A stretch of 64,000 bases of DNA from Billgrantia endophytica (GCF_002879615.1 NZ_PNRF01000012.1:186001-250000); one strand, 5' to 3'. Counted from the first letter of the stretch, positions 6,702 to 16,308 are shown. Numbers and translations: made by a program. Notes: generated from the letters alone by a model not told the origin.

Positions 6702-9692
6702 ATGAACGCTTTCGAGCCAACCATGCGGGAGGGGCAGTCGGGCCAGATTGGCCGACGACAGCAGCGCGTCGAGGACGACGCCCTGCTGCGTGGTCATGGC
6801 TGCTATGCCGACGACCTGGCGGTGTCGCCGGGTACCTTGCATGCTGCCGTGCTGCGTTCTCCCCATGCCCACGCCCGGCTGGTCGGCCTGGACGTTTCTC
6901 CGGCGCTGGTCATGCCCGGCGTGCATGCCGTCCTCACCGGTGAGGATGTCCGGCGCTGGGCTCAGCCCTTTCCCGTCGGCGTGCGCCAACCCATGGAGCA
7001 CTGGTGCCTCGCGGTCGACAAGGTGCGCTATGTCGGCGAACCGGTCGCCGTGGTAATGGCCGAGAGTCGTTATCTCGCCGAGGACGCCCTCGATGCCATT
7101 CGCGTCGACTACCAGATGCTGCCCGTCGCGGTGGATACCGAGGCGGCCATCGCTGCAGACGCCCCGTTGCTCCATGAGGGCGTCGGCAGCAACGTGGTCA
7201 GCGAACGTCACTTTCGCTATGGCGACCCCGAGCAGGCTTTCGACGAGGCCGTGCGTCGTGTCGCGCTCAAGGTGCGCGTGCCGCGTAGCTCCTGTACGCC
7301 GATGGAGTGCTATGTGGTCATCGCCGACTACGACGCCTCCAGCGATAGCTACGATGTACTCTCCAACTTTCAGGGGCCTTATGCGCTGCACTCGGTGATG
7401 GCTCGTGCACTCAAGGTGCCCGGCAACCGCCTGCGCCTGCGTACCCCACCGGACTCCGGTGGCAGCTTCGGCATCAAGCAGGGTGTGTTTCCCTATGTGG
7501 TGATGATGGGCCTGGCCGCACGCAAGGCCGGTGCTCCGGTCAAATGGGTGGAGGACCGTCTCGAACACCTGCAAGGTGCCTCTTCGGCCACCAATCGAGT
7601 GACCGAGATCGAAGCCGCGGTGACCCAGGATGGCCGTGTCACTGCTCTGCACTGGGACCAGGTCGACGACTGCGGGGCTTATCTGCGCGCTCCTGAGCCG
7701 GCCACCTTCTATCGCATGCACGGCAACCTCACCGGCGCCTACGCCATCGAGCATCTCTCCGTGCGCAACCGCGTCGCGCTGACCAACAAGACGCCCACGG
7801 GACTCAACCGTGGCTTCGGCGGCCCCCAGGTGTACTTCGCCCTCGAACGGCTGATGCAGCGCATCGCCGTGGAACTCGAGCTGGACCCGCTCGAGGTGAT
7901 CCGCCGCAACCTGGTGCCGTCCGGGAGCTTCCCATACCGAGCTGCGGCCGGGGCGTTGCTCGACTCGGGCGATTATCCCGCCTCGGTGGAGCAGGGCGTT
8001 CGCGAAGGCGGCTTGGACGAGTTGCTGACGCGTCGTGAGGCGGCACGCCGCGAGGGGCGGCTCTATGGCGTCGGCTATACCGTGGCAGTGGAGCCGTCGA
8101 TCTCCAACATGGGCTACATCACCACCGCCATGACGCCCGAGGAGCGGCGCAGGGCCGGCCCCAAGAACGGCGCGGTGAGCACCGCCACGATCAGCGTGGG
8201 GCCACTAGGCGACATCAGCGCTCATGTCTCTTCGACACCCCAGGGGCAGGGGCATCGCACCGTGGTGGCCCAGGTGATCGCCGAGGTGCTCGGGGTGCCG
8301 CTGGAGTCGATCAGCGTCAATGTCGAGCTCGATACCGGCAAGGACGCCTGGTCGATCGCCTCGGGCAATTACTCCAGTCGTTTCTCCGGCGCCGTGGCCG
8401 GGGCGGTCTATCAGGCGGCGGTGAAGGTGCGTGATCGCCTGGCCGGCATCGCCGCCGCCCAGTGGCAGGTGGAGGCCGCACGTATCCGCTTCGCCGAGGG
8501 GCAGGTGGGGGTGGTCGATAGCGAGTTGATGATGCCCTTTGGCCGACTGGCCGGCGCCACACACTGGGCGCCGGGCACCCTGCCCGACGAGGAGCCGGGT
8601 GGACTGCGCGAGACGGTCTTCTGGTCGCCGCCCCAGCTCGAGGCGCCGGATGATGACGATCGCATCAACAGCTCGCTCTGCTACGGCTTCATCTTCGACT
8701 ACTGCGGCGTGGAGGTCGACCGCATCACCGGCAAGGTGAGACTCGACCGCTACGTCACCCTCCATGACGCCGGACGCCTGCTCAATCCGGACCTGGTCGA
8801 CGGCCAGGTGCGCGGGGCCTTCGCCCAGGGACTCGGTGCGGCACTGATGGAGGAGTTTGCCTACGGCGACGATGGCAGCTTCCAGTCCGGCACCTTCGCC
8901 GACTACCTGGTACCGACCAGCGTCGAGGTGCCCGAGCCGCTGATCCTGCACAGGGAGACACCATCGCCGTTCACCCCGCTGGGTGCCAAGGGGGTCGGCG
9001 AGGGCAACAACATGAGCACCCCGGTGTGCATCGCCAATGCCGTGGCCGACGCGCTGGGCAGCGCGGACATCGAGTTGCCGCTGACGCCATCCAAGGTGCG
9101 CACGCTGATCGGCATCGAGGAGCCGCCGCGGCCCCAAGGAGTGGGTGAGGATAGGGCGGCTCCCGCCGCCGGTGGCGGCTCGCGGCTCACCGCCAGCGAC
9201 TCGGTGACGCTGCCGGGCGGCCCTCAGGCGGTCTTCGACACCCTGCTCGATCCCGAGACCCTGCAGGCGATCATTCCTGGCTGCCATGCCCTGGAACTCA
9301 CCGGCGACAACGCCTATCGCGCCGACGTCACCGTCGGTGTTGGGATGATCCGAGCGCGCTTCGATGCCCGGGTGGCGCTCTCCGATCTCGACCCACCGCA
9401 CGCTCTGCGGCTCTCCGGGGCCGGCTCCAGCGCCATGGGCTCGGCGGAGGGCAGTGCGCGGATTCGGCTGACCGGGATCGAGGGCGGCCAGACGCGACTC
9501 GACTACGACTACGACGCCGCCGTGGGCGGCAAGGTCGCCTCGGTGGGCGGGCGCATGCTGCAAAGCGCCTCGCGGATGATCATCGGCCAGATCTTCGCGC
9601 GCCTGGCCCAGCGCATGGGCGGCGCCGCACCACGGCTGTCGCCGTGGCGCCGCCTCAAGGCCCTGTTCACTGGCCGGGGAGGTCGCTCATGA
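6702..9692 (+). CDS. hmfA: Molybdenum hydroxylase large subunit with fused CoxG domain (probable 2-furoyl-CoA dehydrogenase HmfA)
   Basis: This 996-residue protein is the molybdopterin-binding subunit of a xanthine oxidase-family enzyme. Residues ~20-130 form the aldehyde-oxidase/xanthine-dehydrogenase a/b hammerhead. The Mo-binding part carries PPDSGGSFG, LNRGFGGPQ and KGVGEGNN, where E767 is the expected catalytic base. The AYxCSFR loop of form I CO dehydrogenase is not seen. After a linker near residue 820, residues ~826-975 form a second domain matching CoxG (SRPBCC fold), which is often a separate gene beside CO-dehydrogenase-like enzymes. Gene order with the next four genes equals hmfABCDE, hence the furoyl-CoA assignment; another aromatic acyl-CoA is possible. 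Confidence 0.7.
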   Translation: MNAFEPTMREGQSGQIGRRQQRVEDDALLRGHGCYADDLAVSPGTLHAAVLRSPHAHARLVGLDVSPALVMPGVHAVLTGEDVRRWAQPFPVGVRQPMEHWCLAVDKVRYVGEPVAVVMAESRYLAEDALDAIRVDYQMLPVAVDTEAAIAADAPLLHEGVGSNVVSERHFRYGDPEQAFDEAVRRVALKVRVPRSSCTPMECYVVIADYDASSDSYDVLSNFQGPYALHSVMARALKVPGNRLRLRTPPDSGGSFGIKQGVFPYVVMMGLAARKAGAPVKWVEDRLEHLQGASSATNRVTEIEAAVTQDGRVTALHWDQVDDCGAYLRAPEPATFYRMHGNLTGAYAIEHLSVRNRVALTNKTPTGLNRGFGGPQVYFALERLMQRIAVELELDPLEVIRRNLVPSGSFPYRAAAGALLDSGDYPASVEQGVREGGLDELLTRREAARREGRLYGVGYTVAVEPSISNMGYITTAMTPEERRRAGPKNGAVSTATISVGPLGDISAHVSSTPQGQGHRTVVAQVIAEVLGVPLESISVNVELDTGKDAWSIASGNYSSRFSGAVAGAVYQAAVKVRDRLAGIAAAQWQVEAARIRFAEGQVGVVDSELMMPFGRLAGATHWAPGTLPDEEPGGLRETVFWSPPQLEAPDDDDRINSSLCYGFIFDYCGVEVDRITGKVRLDRYVTLHDAGRLLNPDLVDGQVRGAFAQGLGAALMEEFAYGDDGSFQSGTFADYLVPTSVEVPEPLILHRETPSPFTPLGAKGVGEGNNMSTPVCIANAVADALGSADIELPLTPSKVRTLIGIEEPPRPQGVGEDRAAPAAGGGSRLTASDSVTLPGGPQAVFDTLLDPETLQAIIPGCHALELTGDNAYRADVTVGVGMIRARFDARVALSDLDPPHALRLSGAGSSAMGSAEGSARIRLTGIEGGQTRLDYDYDAAVGGKVASVGGRMLQSASRMIIGQIFARLAQRMGGAAPRLSPWRRLKALFTGRGGRS

Positions 9693-10534
9693 AGCCCGCT
9701 GCTTTCGATTACTGGCGCCCCGCGAGCCGTCGCGAGGCCTGCGAGCTGCTGTATGAGGGGGGAGACGACGCTCGGCTGATCGCCGGGGGCCAGTCGCTGA
9801 TGGCGGTGCTCAACATGCGTCTGGCCCAGCCCAAGCGGCTGATCGATATCGCGGGTATCGAGGACCTGCACTATATCGAGCGCCGCGATGACCATCTGGC
9901 GGTGGGTGCCGGGGTGACCCAGGCCGAGCTGCTCGACTACCCCGGTCTCGCCGAGGCGGTCCCGTTGCTGACCCAGGCGATGCCCTGGATCGGCCACTGG
10001 CAGACCCGTAACCGAGGCACGGTGTGCGGTTCGATCGCCCATGCCGACCCTAGCGCCGAGTTGCCGCTGTGCCTGACCGCCCTGGGAGGCGAAGTGGTGC
10101 TCGAGAATCGGCGTGGCAAGTCGCGCCGAGTGGTGGCCCATGACTTCTTCCAGGGCGTACTGACCACCGACCGCCACCCCGACGAGCTGATCACCGAGGT
10201 GCGTTTTCCCTTGGCGAGGGCGGATGCGGCGTACCGCTTCGTTGAAGTGGCCATGCGCCACGGCGACTTCGCGATTGTCGCGCTGGCGGCGGTGATCGAC
10301 GGCGATCGAGTCATCCTCGGCGTGGGCGGCGTCGCCGACCGCCCAGTGAGCCGCGAGCTCGACCGCCACGCCGACCCGAGCGAGGCCCTCAACGCCTTTG
10401 CCTGGTCCCTGGGCGCCGAGGACGATGCCCATGCCTCGGCGGCCTATCGCCGCCAGTTGATTCGTGAGCTCGGCCGGCAGTTGATCGCCGGCGGGCCAAG
10501 TGACGAGGAAACCGTTCATGCACGCCAGGGCTGA
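9689..10534 (+). CDS. hmfB: Molybdenum hydroxylase FAD-binding subunit (probable HmfB)
   Basis: This 281-residue protein is the medium, flavin-binding subunit that passes electrons from the iron-sulfur subunit to FAD. It has the family's FAD loops: IAGGQSLM near residue 30 and the later RNRGTVCGSIAHADPSAELP, then the CO_deh_flav C-terminal region. ATG at 9689 overlaps the stop of the large subunit (ATGA), so the subunits are translationally coupled. A 15-codon upstream extension lies wholly inside the previous gene and is unlikely. Confidence 0.85.
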   Translation: MKPAAFDYWRPASRREACELLYEGGDDARLIAGGQSLMAVLNMRLAQPKRLIDIAGIEDLHYIERRDDHLAVGAGVTQAELLDYPGLAEAVPLLTQAMPWIGHWQTRNRGTVCGSIAHADPSAELPLCLTALGGEVVLENRRGKSRRVVAHDFFQGVLTTDRHPDELITEVRFPLARADAAYRFVEVAMRHGDFAIVALAAVIDGDRVILGVGGVADRPVSRELDRHADPSEALNAFAWSLGAEDDAHASAAYRRQLIRELGRQLIAGGPSDEETVHARQG

Positions 10535-11045
10535 CCAGCGCATTCGCGTGACCCTGACCCTCAATGGCCGCGAGCGCAGCGGCTATGCCGAGCCCCGTAC
10601 CCAGCTGTGTGACTTTCTGCGCCATGAGCTGGGGGCCACCGGCACGCATGTGGGCTGCGAGCACGGCGTGTGCGGGGCCTGCACGGTGCGCGTCGACGAT
10701 CGCGCCAGCCGCAGTTGTCTGATGCTCGCGGTACAGGCCGAGGGGCGGCGGATAGATACCGTCGAGTCGCTGGCAGGAGAGGAGGGCCTTTCCGATCTGC
10801 AACAGGCTTTCCGGCGCCATCACGCCCTGCAGTGCGGCTTCTGTACCGCAGGAATCCTGATGTCCTGCGAAGAGTTTCTAGGTCGTGTCACCGATCCCGG
10901 CGAGGCCCAGGTGCGCGACATGCTGTCGGGGCATCTGTGCCGCTGCACCGGTTACACCGGCATGGTCCGGGCGGTGCTCGACGTGGCCCGGGCGCGTCGC
11001 GAGGTGCCCCGGACCGATAGTGAACAGGAGAATAACGATGTTTGA
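10518..11045 (+). CDS. hmfC: Molybdenum hydroxylase 2Fe-2S subunit (probable HmfC)
   Basis: This 175-residue small subunit carries two [2Fe-2S] clusters. The plant-ferredoxin-type cluster uses C47, C52, C55 and C67; the second cluster uses C106, C109, C141 and C143 in the CGFCTAG and LCRCTGY motifs. I chose ATG 10518, preceded by GAGGAA, over one six codons earlier. It overlaps the flavin subunit by 17 bases and the following ligase by eight bases, so all of these form one tightly coupled operon. Subunit order large-medium-small is as in hmfABC. Confidence 0.9.
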   Translation: MHARADQRIRVTLTLNGRERSGYAEPRTQLCDFLRHELGATGTHVGCEHGVCGACTVRVDDRASRSCLMLAVQAEGRRIDTVESLAGEEGLSDLQQAFRRHHALQCGFCTAGILMSCEEFLGRVTDPGEAQVRDMLSGHLCRCTGYTGMVRAVLDVARARREVPRTDSEQENNDV

Positions 11046-12567
11046 CCTTGGACGCAGTTTTCTCGCCGCGGTGGAGCGTCGCCCTCGGGCGGTTGCCATT
11101 TCCGATGGCCAGCTACGCAAGACCTATGCCGAATGGTTCGCCGATATCCAGAGCGTGGCCAGGAGCCTCGAAGCGATGGGCCTGGCCAAGGGGGATCGCC
11201 TGCTGGTGGTGATGCAGAACCGCTGGCAGATGGCGACCCTGCACTGGGCCTGCCAATTCGCAGGGGTCGTGGTCACCCCTCTCAACTGGCGATCCACGGC
11301 CCGGGAACTGAGTTACTGCATCGAGGATGCCGAGGTCAAGGCTCTCGCCTATGACGCTTCGGTGGCCGAAGCGGTGAACGGCTGTCCCGAGGCGCAGCGG
11401 CTGCCGCGCATCACCGCCGGAGGGGGCGAGGACATCGGTGCCCATGACTTCGATGCCCTGCTCGGCATGGACGGTGAGCTGGTGCTGCGCGCCGGTGCCG
11501 AGGATGTCTCGCTGATGCTCTACACCTCGGGTACCAGCGGCAAGCCCAAGGGCGTGCCACGCCGGCATCGCGCCGAGCGCGCCGCAGCGCTGGCCCATGT
11601 GGCCCAGAACCTCTATCGCCACGACGAGTGCACCCTCGGCGTGATGCCGCTCTATCACACCATGGGCGTACGCTCGCTGCTGTCGATGGCGCTGGTCGAC
11701 GGCCACTTCGTCTGTGTGCCGAAGTTCGATCCTGCGTCTACTCTCGAGGCCATTGCGCGTGAGGGCGTGACCAATCTCTACCTGGTGCCGACCCTTTACC
11801 ACATGCTCATCGAGCACCCCGGGTTCTCGTCGTCAAAGGTAGCCAGCGTCGACAAGCTGGGCTTCGCCGGCGCGCCGATGAGTGCCGGGCTGATGGCGCG
11901 CGTTCAGCAGGCCTTCCAGCCCAGCCTGTTCGTCAACCACTACGGCAGCTCCGAGATCTATACCTTCACCATCGACCAGCGGGCCAGCGACAAGCCGGGC
12001 TCGTCGGGTCGGCCGTCGCTCAACCAGCGCATCCGGGTGGTCAGGGTGGGAGCCGAGTCGCCTGACGAGATCCTGGGCGAGGGGGAAGAGGGGGAGATCA
12101 TCGCCGACATGGCCGGCGACGAGGCCTTTCAGGGTTATTGGCACCGCCCCGATGCCGATCGCAAGGCGTTCAAGGAGGGCTGGTACTTCACCAGCGACAC
12201 CGGCTACTTCGACGCCGACGGCGACCTGTTCGTCACCGGCCGGGTCGATGACCTGATCATCACCGGCGGTGAGAACGTCAGCCCGGTGGAGATCGAGAAT
12301 GTGCTCTCTGTGCACCCCCAGGTGGCAGAGGTGGTGGTGGTGGGGTTGCCTGACGAGCAGTGGGGCGAGGTGGTCACCGCCTTCGTCAAGGCTCGACAGG
12401 CCATCGACGAGGGCGAACTCGACCGGCACTGCGTGGATTCAGGCCTGGCCCGTTTCAAACGCCCGCGACGCTACGTCTTCGTCGACGAGATTCCCAAGTC
12501 CCCCGTGGGAAAAATCCTGCGTCGCGTGCTGCGCGAACAGGACACCCCCAGCGCACAACCCCTCTGA
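11038..12567 (+). CDS. hmfD: Acyl-CoA ligase, AMP-binding family (probable 2-furoate-CoA ligase HmfD)
   Basis: This 509-residue ANL-superfamily enzyme activates a carboxylic acid with ATP and CoA. The P-loop-like motif YTSGTSGKPKG spans residues 162-172; the acyl-binding NHYGSSE, the hinge VTGRVDDLI and the catalytic-lysine region SPVGKILRR near the C-terminus are all present. It starts inside the end of the small-subunit gene (MFDLGRSF). Position directly after a Mo-hydroxylase and before a crotonase matches HmfD, which makes 2-furoyl-CoA in Cupriavidus. Sequence alone does not fix the substrate; other aromatic acids are possible. Confidence 0.75.
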   Translation: MFDLGRSFLAAVERRPRAVAISDGQLRKTYAEWFADIQSVARSLEAMGLAKGDRLLVVMQNRWQMATLHWACQFAGVVVTPLNWRSTARELSYCIEDAEVKALAYDASVAEAVNGCPEAQRLPRITAGGGEDIGAHDFDALLGMDGELVLRAGAEDVSLMLYTSGTSGKPKGVPRRHRAERAAALAHVAQNLYRHDECTLGVMPLYHTMGVRSLLSMALVDGHFVCVPKFDPASTLEAIAREGVTNLYLVPTLYHMLIEHPGFSSSKVASVDKLGFAGAPMSAGLMARVQQAFQPSLFVNHYGSSEIYTFTIDQRASDKPGSSGRPSLNQRIRVVRVGAESPDEILGEGEEGEIIADMAGDEAFQGYWHRPDADRKAFKEGWYFTSDTGYFDADGDLFVTGRVDDLIITGGENVSPVEIENVLSVHPQVAEVVVVGLPDEQWGEVVTAFVKARQAIDEGELDRHCVDSGLARFKRPRRYVFVDEIPKSPVGKILRRVLREQDTPSAQPL

Positions 12568-12593
12568 CTTGCAAACCGACAAGGAACCAAGAC

Positions 12594-13397
12594 ATGACTA
12601 CCAGCGACGTGAACACCGTTCTTGCCAGTGACTTCGACGGCTTCAGGGTCCAGGTCGATGCTGAGGCCGAGCGCGCCGACATCATCCTCGGTCGTCCACC
12701 GCTCAACGTGATCTCGATGCCCCAGCGCGACGAGCTGCGCCGCGTGTTCGAGGCGCTGGACGCCCATGACGGCGTGCGTGTGATCGTACTACGCGCCGAA
12801 GGAGAACACTTCTCCAGTGGTGGCGACATCAAGGGGTTCCTCGAGGCCTCACCAGAACATGTCTCGAAACTGGCCGACAACGTGGCCGCCCCGGCGCGCT
12901 GCTCGAAGCCGGTGATCGCCGCCAACCGTGGCTACACCTTCGGCGTCGGCTTCGAGCTGTCGCTGGCCTGTGATTTCCGCATCGCCTCCGAAACGACTCT
13001 CTATGCCCTGCCGGAGCAGAAGCTGGGGCAGATCCCGGGTTCTGGTGGTTCGGCCCGCCTGCAGAAGATCATCGGTATCGCCCGGACCAAGCACATGGTG
13101 ATGCGCGCCAAGCGCATCGGCGGTGCCCAGGCACTGGCGTGGGGTATCGCCACCGAGTGCGTGCCCGACGCCGAACTGGGGAGTGCCACCGACGCCCTGG
13201 TGGAGGAGCTGCGAGGCTTCTCGCCGCTTGCTCAGCGCACCGCCAAGCGACTGATCAACGACAACGAGGACGCCCCGCTGTCGGTGGCCATCGAGATGGA
13301 AGGACACTGCTACAGCCGGCTGCGCGCCTCCAGCGACTTCCGCGAGGGTGTCGAGGCCTTCCATGCAAAGCGCCGGGCCGTCTTCACAGGTAAATGA
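12594..13397 (+). CDS. hmfE: Crotonase-family enzyme (probable 2-oxoglutaroyl-CoA hydrolase HmfE)
   Basis: This 267-residue enoyl-CoA hydratase/isomerase family protein shows the oxyanion-hole segment HFSSGGDIKGF and the second block GVGFELSLACDFRIAS, followed by PEQKLGQIPGSGG. In the hmf pathway the product of furoyl-CoA hydroxylation opens to 2-oxoglutaroyl-CoA, which HmfE is proposed to hydrolyse to 2-oxoglutarate. The start at 12594 follows AAGGAAC and gives the usual family length; an upstream extension overlaps the ligase and lacks family features. It is part of the same operon. Confidence 0.75.
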   Translation: MTTSDVNTVLASDFDGFRVQVDAEAERADIILGRPPLNVISMPQRDELRRVFEALDAHDGVRVIVLRAEGEHFSSGGDIKGFLEASPEHVSKLADNVAAPARCSKPVIAANRGYTFGVGFELSLACDFRIASETTLYALPEQKLGQIPGSGGSARLQKIIGIARTKHMVMRAKRIGGAQALAWGIATECVPDAELGSATDALVEELRGFSPLAQRTAKRLINDNEDAPLSVAIEMEGHCYSRLRASSDFREGVEAFHAKRRAVFTGK

Positions 13398-13437
13398 CCG
13401 GTATTCCATGACATAACAACAACGCCAGGAGAATCCC

Positions 13438-14715
13438 ATGCAAGCACACGACAACAATGGAGCAAGCCCCGTGCCAGCGGTTTCGATGGATAGCCGTCGA
13501 CCGCTGCTCAAGGACCTGGCTCGGGTCTTTACCCTCAAGTCGATCAGTGCAGGCACCGTCGCGGCGCTGTTCGGTTGCTCGGGACCGGCGCTGATCGTGA
13601 TCAGTGCCGCCGATGCCGGCAACCTGAGCAATGGCCAGACCGTGGCCTGGCTGTTCGCCATCTATTTCCTGGGTGGCCTGATCAGCCTGACCATGGCCTT
13701 GCGCTATCGTCAGCCGATCACCGGCGCCTACTCGATTCCCGGGGCGGCAATCCTGATCACCGCCCTGGCGACGATTCCCTTCACCGAGGCGGTTGGCGCC
13801 TTCATCATGAGCGGGGCGATCGTGCTGGCGCTGGGCGTCAGCGGGGTGGTCGGGCGCCTCATGCGCTGGCTGCCGATGCCGATCGTCATGGCGATGATCG
13901 CCGGCGCCTTGATCCGCTTCGGCATCGGCGCGGTGAATGCGGTAGGGGCCGCACCCTGGATTGCCGGAACGGCGGTGGTGGCTTTCTTCCTCAGCTCGCG
14001 CTTCATCAAGGCAGTACCACCGGTGCTGGTGGCGGCGGTGGTCGGCCTCGGTGTCGCACTGGCGATGGGAGCCGTACAACCCGCCGACGTGGATATCGCC
14101 TTCGTCGCACCGGAGTTCACCGCGCCGAGCTTCACCCTGGGTGCCTTCCTGGCCATCTCCGTGCCGCTGGCGGCACTGGTGATCGGGGCCGAGAATGCCC
14201 AGGCCACCGGAGTGCTGCTGGCCGAGGAGTATCGTCCTCCGGTCAATGCCATGACCATCATCAGCGGTGCCGGTGGCATGCTTGCCGGTCTCCTCGGCGG
14301 CCATAACGCCAACATCGCCGGACCGATGACTGCCATCTGCTCCTCCGAGCAGGCCGGTGACGACAGGAGCACCCGCTATGGTGCCACCCTGGTGAACGGC
14401 GTGCTGTTCTGTGCCTTCGGCCTGTTTGCCGGTGCGGCAGTGCCCTTCATCCTGGCGTTGCCCGGCGCGCTGATCGGAAGCGTGGCCGGTCTGGCGATGA
14501 TCGGCGTGCTGCTGGCGGCCTTCCAGCATGCCTTTTCCCGGCATCGTGGTCATCAGATCGGTGCCTTCGTGGCCTTGGTGGTGGCGATGAGCAATATTAG
14601 TCTGTTGGGTATCAGCTCGCCGTTCTGGGCGCTGGTCTGCGGTATTGCCATCTCCCTGCTGCTGGGCGAGAAGACGCTCGATCCCGAGGCAGAGAAGACC
14701 CAGGTCGCGGACTGA
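13438..14715 (+). CDS. BenE-family aromatic acid/H+ symporter (candidate furoate importer)
   Basis: This 425-residue membrane protein has about 12 hydrophobic segments and the GAYSIPGAAIL, GGHNANIAGPMTAICS and GALIGSVAGLAMIGVL blocks of the BenE benzoate transporter family. It lies 40 bases after the crotonase gene, with CAGGAGA before its ATG. In this operon the likely cargo is the acid that the ligase activates, so I infer furoate or a related aromatic acid rather than benzoate; no ring-hydroxylating dioxygenase genes for benzoate are present. Confidence 0.8.
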   Translation: MQAHDNNGASPVPAVSMDSRRPLLKDLARVFTLKSISAGTVAALFGCSGPALIVISAADAGNLSNGQTVAWLFAIYFLGGLISLTMALRYRQPITGAYSIPGAAILITALATIPFTEAVGAFIMSGAIVLALGVSGVVGRLMRWLPMPIVMAMIAGALIRFGIGAVNAVGAAPWIAGTAVVAFFLSSRFIKAVPPVLVAAVVGLGVALAMGAVQPADVDIAFVAPEFTAPSFTLGAFLAISVPLAALVIGAENAQATGVLLAEEYRPPVNAMTIISGAGGMLAGLLGGHNANIAGPMTAICSSEQAGDDRSTRYGATLVNGVLFCAFGLFAGAAVPFILALPGALIGSVAGLAMIGVLLAAFQHAFSRHRGHQIGAFVALVVAMSNISLLGISSPFWALVCGIAISLLLGEKTLDPEAEKTQVAD

Positions 14716-14741
14716 GCGCGGCGGAGCAGGAGCAGCGTGCG

Positions 14742-15716
14742 ATGCACGACCTCGATATCCAAGTGATAACCCAGGCGCTGGCCTGGGCTCATGAGGGCCA
14801 CTCGACCTGGCTGTGCACGGTGCTTTCGACCCATGGGTCGTCGCCTCGGGCGCCGGGTGCGATGCTCGTCGCGCGGCGCGGTGGGCACCATGTCGGCTCG
14901 CTGTCCGGTGGTTGCGTCGAGGAGGCTTTCCTCGAGCGGCTCGACGCTGGGGGGTTCGAGCGACCGGTGACGATTCGCCGCTATGGCGAGAGCCAGGAAG
15001 AGCGCCAGCGATTCGCCCTGCCGTGTGGTGGTGTGCTCGAGGTATTGATCGAGCACCGTTCACCTGATGCCCCCTGGGTGGCGCATCTCGAGATGCTGCA
15101 GCTGGCCTTGCTGGGGCAGCGCCGCTTGAAGCGTCGGGTCGATGTCGAATCCGGTGCCTTTCGGGCTTGCTATGATAACGTTGCCGAGGGGCCATGCGTG
15201 GTGCGCCGGCCCGCGTCCGCCGACATACGCATCGGCCCCGTGCTGCGCTTGCTGCTGGCCGGTCTCTCGCCGGTAGCCGAGGCCTGCGCCCACTTCGCCC
15301 AGGCATTGGGCCACGAGGTGATCGTCTGTGACCCTCGTCCTGAAGCGCGTGAAGGGTTCAGTGCGGAAGGAGTAACGGTGGTGCCACAGTTGCCGTCGAC
15401 CTTCATCGCTGCCGGGGGCTGCCATGCGGCAACCGCGGTGGTGGCCTTGACCCACGATCCGCGCATCGATGACCTGGCCATGATCGAGGCGGTGCGTACC
15501 GAGGCCTTCTATATCGGCGTGATGGGCTCGCGTCGGACCTCGGATGCCCGCGCCACACGACTGCTGCGTTCCGGAGGGCTAACCCAGGTGGATATCGATC
15601 GTATTCATATGCCGATTGGCCTCGATATCGGCAGCAAGGCCCCCGCTGAAATTGCTTTGGCCGTGGTAGCGGATATCGTGCGGGTCTACCATGGGAAAGC
15701 TCGCGATGCCCTCTGA
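14742..15716 (+). CDS. xdhC: XdhC/CoxI family molybdenum cofactor chaperone
   Basis: This 324-residue protein belongs to the XdhC family, which binds molybdenum cofactor, protects or sulfurates it and inserts it into xanthine-oxidase-type enzymes. Visible marks are STHGSSPRAPGAML and GSLSGGCVEEA in the N-terminal XdhC_CoxI domain and a C-terminal Rossmann-like domain with YIGVMGSRRT. It is 26 bases downstream of the BenE-like gene and its end overlaps the cytidylyltransferase gene. Its presence supports the first gene of the operon being a true Mo enzyme. Confidence 0.9.
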   Translation: MHDLDIQVITQALAWAHEGHSTWLCTVLSTHGSSPRAPGAMLVARRGGHHVGSLSGGCVEEAFLERLDAGGFERPVTIRRYGESQEERQRFALPCGGVLEVLIEHRSPDAPWVAHLEMLQLALLGQRRLKRRVDVESGAFRACYDNVAEGPCVVRRPASADIRIGPVLRLLLAGLSPVAEACAHFAQALGHEVIVCDPRPEAREGFSAEGVTVVPQLPSTFIAAGGCHAATAVVALTHDPRIDDLAMIEAVRTEAFYIGVMGSRRTSDARATRLLRSGGLTQVDIDRIHMPIGLDIGSKAPAEIALAVVADIVRVYHGKARDAL

Positions 15717-16308
15717 CTCCGTCGCTGCCCTTGTATTGGCGGCCGGTCGGGCGCGCCGCTTCGGCAACGACAAGCGGTGCGCCAGCCTGCCAGCCCGGGG
15801 GATGTTGCTGGCCGCTACGCTGGCAACTCTCAGGCCACATTTCGGTGAGATCCGGGTAGTGCTGGGTATCGAGGACGACCCCGCCCATCTGGGTATTGCC
15901 AAGGATATCGGCACTATTGTTGCTGTTGCCGAGACGGCAGAGCAGGGCATGGGGGCCAGCCTCGCGGCCGGCATTCACGCGCTGAGGGCCGAAAGCCAGG
16001 CCCTTGCGGTGGCGGTGATGCTGGGGGATATGCCTTGGGTCAGCAGGGAGAGCTTCGCTCTGCTGTGTACCCAGGCGAGCGATCGGGCGATCGTGCGGCC
16101 CTTCTATCGGGGGCAGGGTGGACACCCGGTGCTGTTCGGACGGTGTTTCTGGGGCTCGCTCGAGCAACTGACCGGCGACGAGGGAGCCCGCAGTGTGGTG
16201 TGTCGGCATCGTGATGCCTGTATCGAGGTCGAGGTTCAGGACCCGGGCGTCGTGCAGGATGTGGACCGGCCAGCAGATCTGGACTGGGCAGGGGGTAGCG
16301 GCCGCTGA
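15691..16308 (+). CDS. MocA-like molybdenum cofactor cytidylyltransferase
   Basis: This 205-residue nucleotidyltransferase begins with LVLAAGRARRFGNDK, the NTP-binding signature of the MobA/MocA group, followed by MLGDMPWVS with the metal-binding Asp. MocA makes molybdopterin cytosine dinucleotide, the cofactor form used by CODH- and furoyl-CoA-dehydrogenase-like enzymes. It overlaps the xdhC gene by 26 bases and completes a cofactor-insertion pair for the operon's hydroxylase. MobA-like GTP use cannot be excluded by eye, but the context favours CTP. Confidence 0.8.
   Translation: MGKLAMPSDSVAALVLAAGRARRFGNDKRCASLPARGMLLAATLATLRPHFGEIRVVLGIEDDPAHLGIAKDIGTIVAVAETAEQGMGASLAAGIHALRAESQALAVAVMLGDMPWVSRESFALLCTQASDRAIVRPFYRGQGGHPVLFGRCFWGSLEQLTGDEGARSVVCRHRDACIEVEVQDPGVVQDVDRPADLDWAGGSGR

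Noticed and set aside
6702..11045. Aerobic CO dehydrogenase (CoxMSL)
   Set aside because: Subunit order and the following acyl-CoA ligase and crotonase differ, and the AYxCSFR loop of form I CoxL is not seen.
13384..15306. A 640-codon minus-strand frame opposite the BenE-like and xdhC genes
   Set aside because: Low-complexity Arg/His/Gly-rich translation without family features; the plus strand carries recognisable genes.
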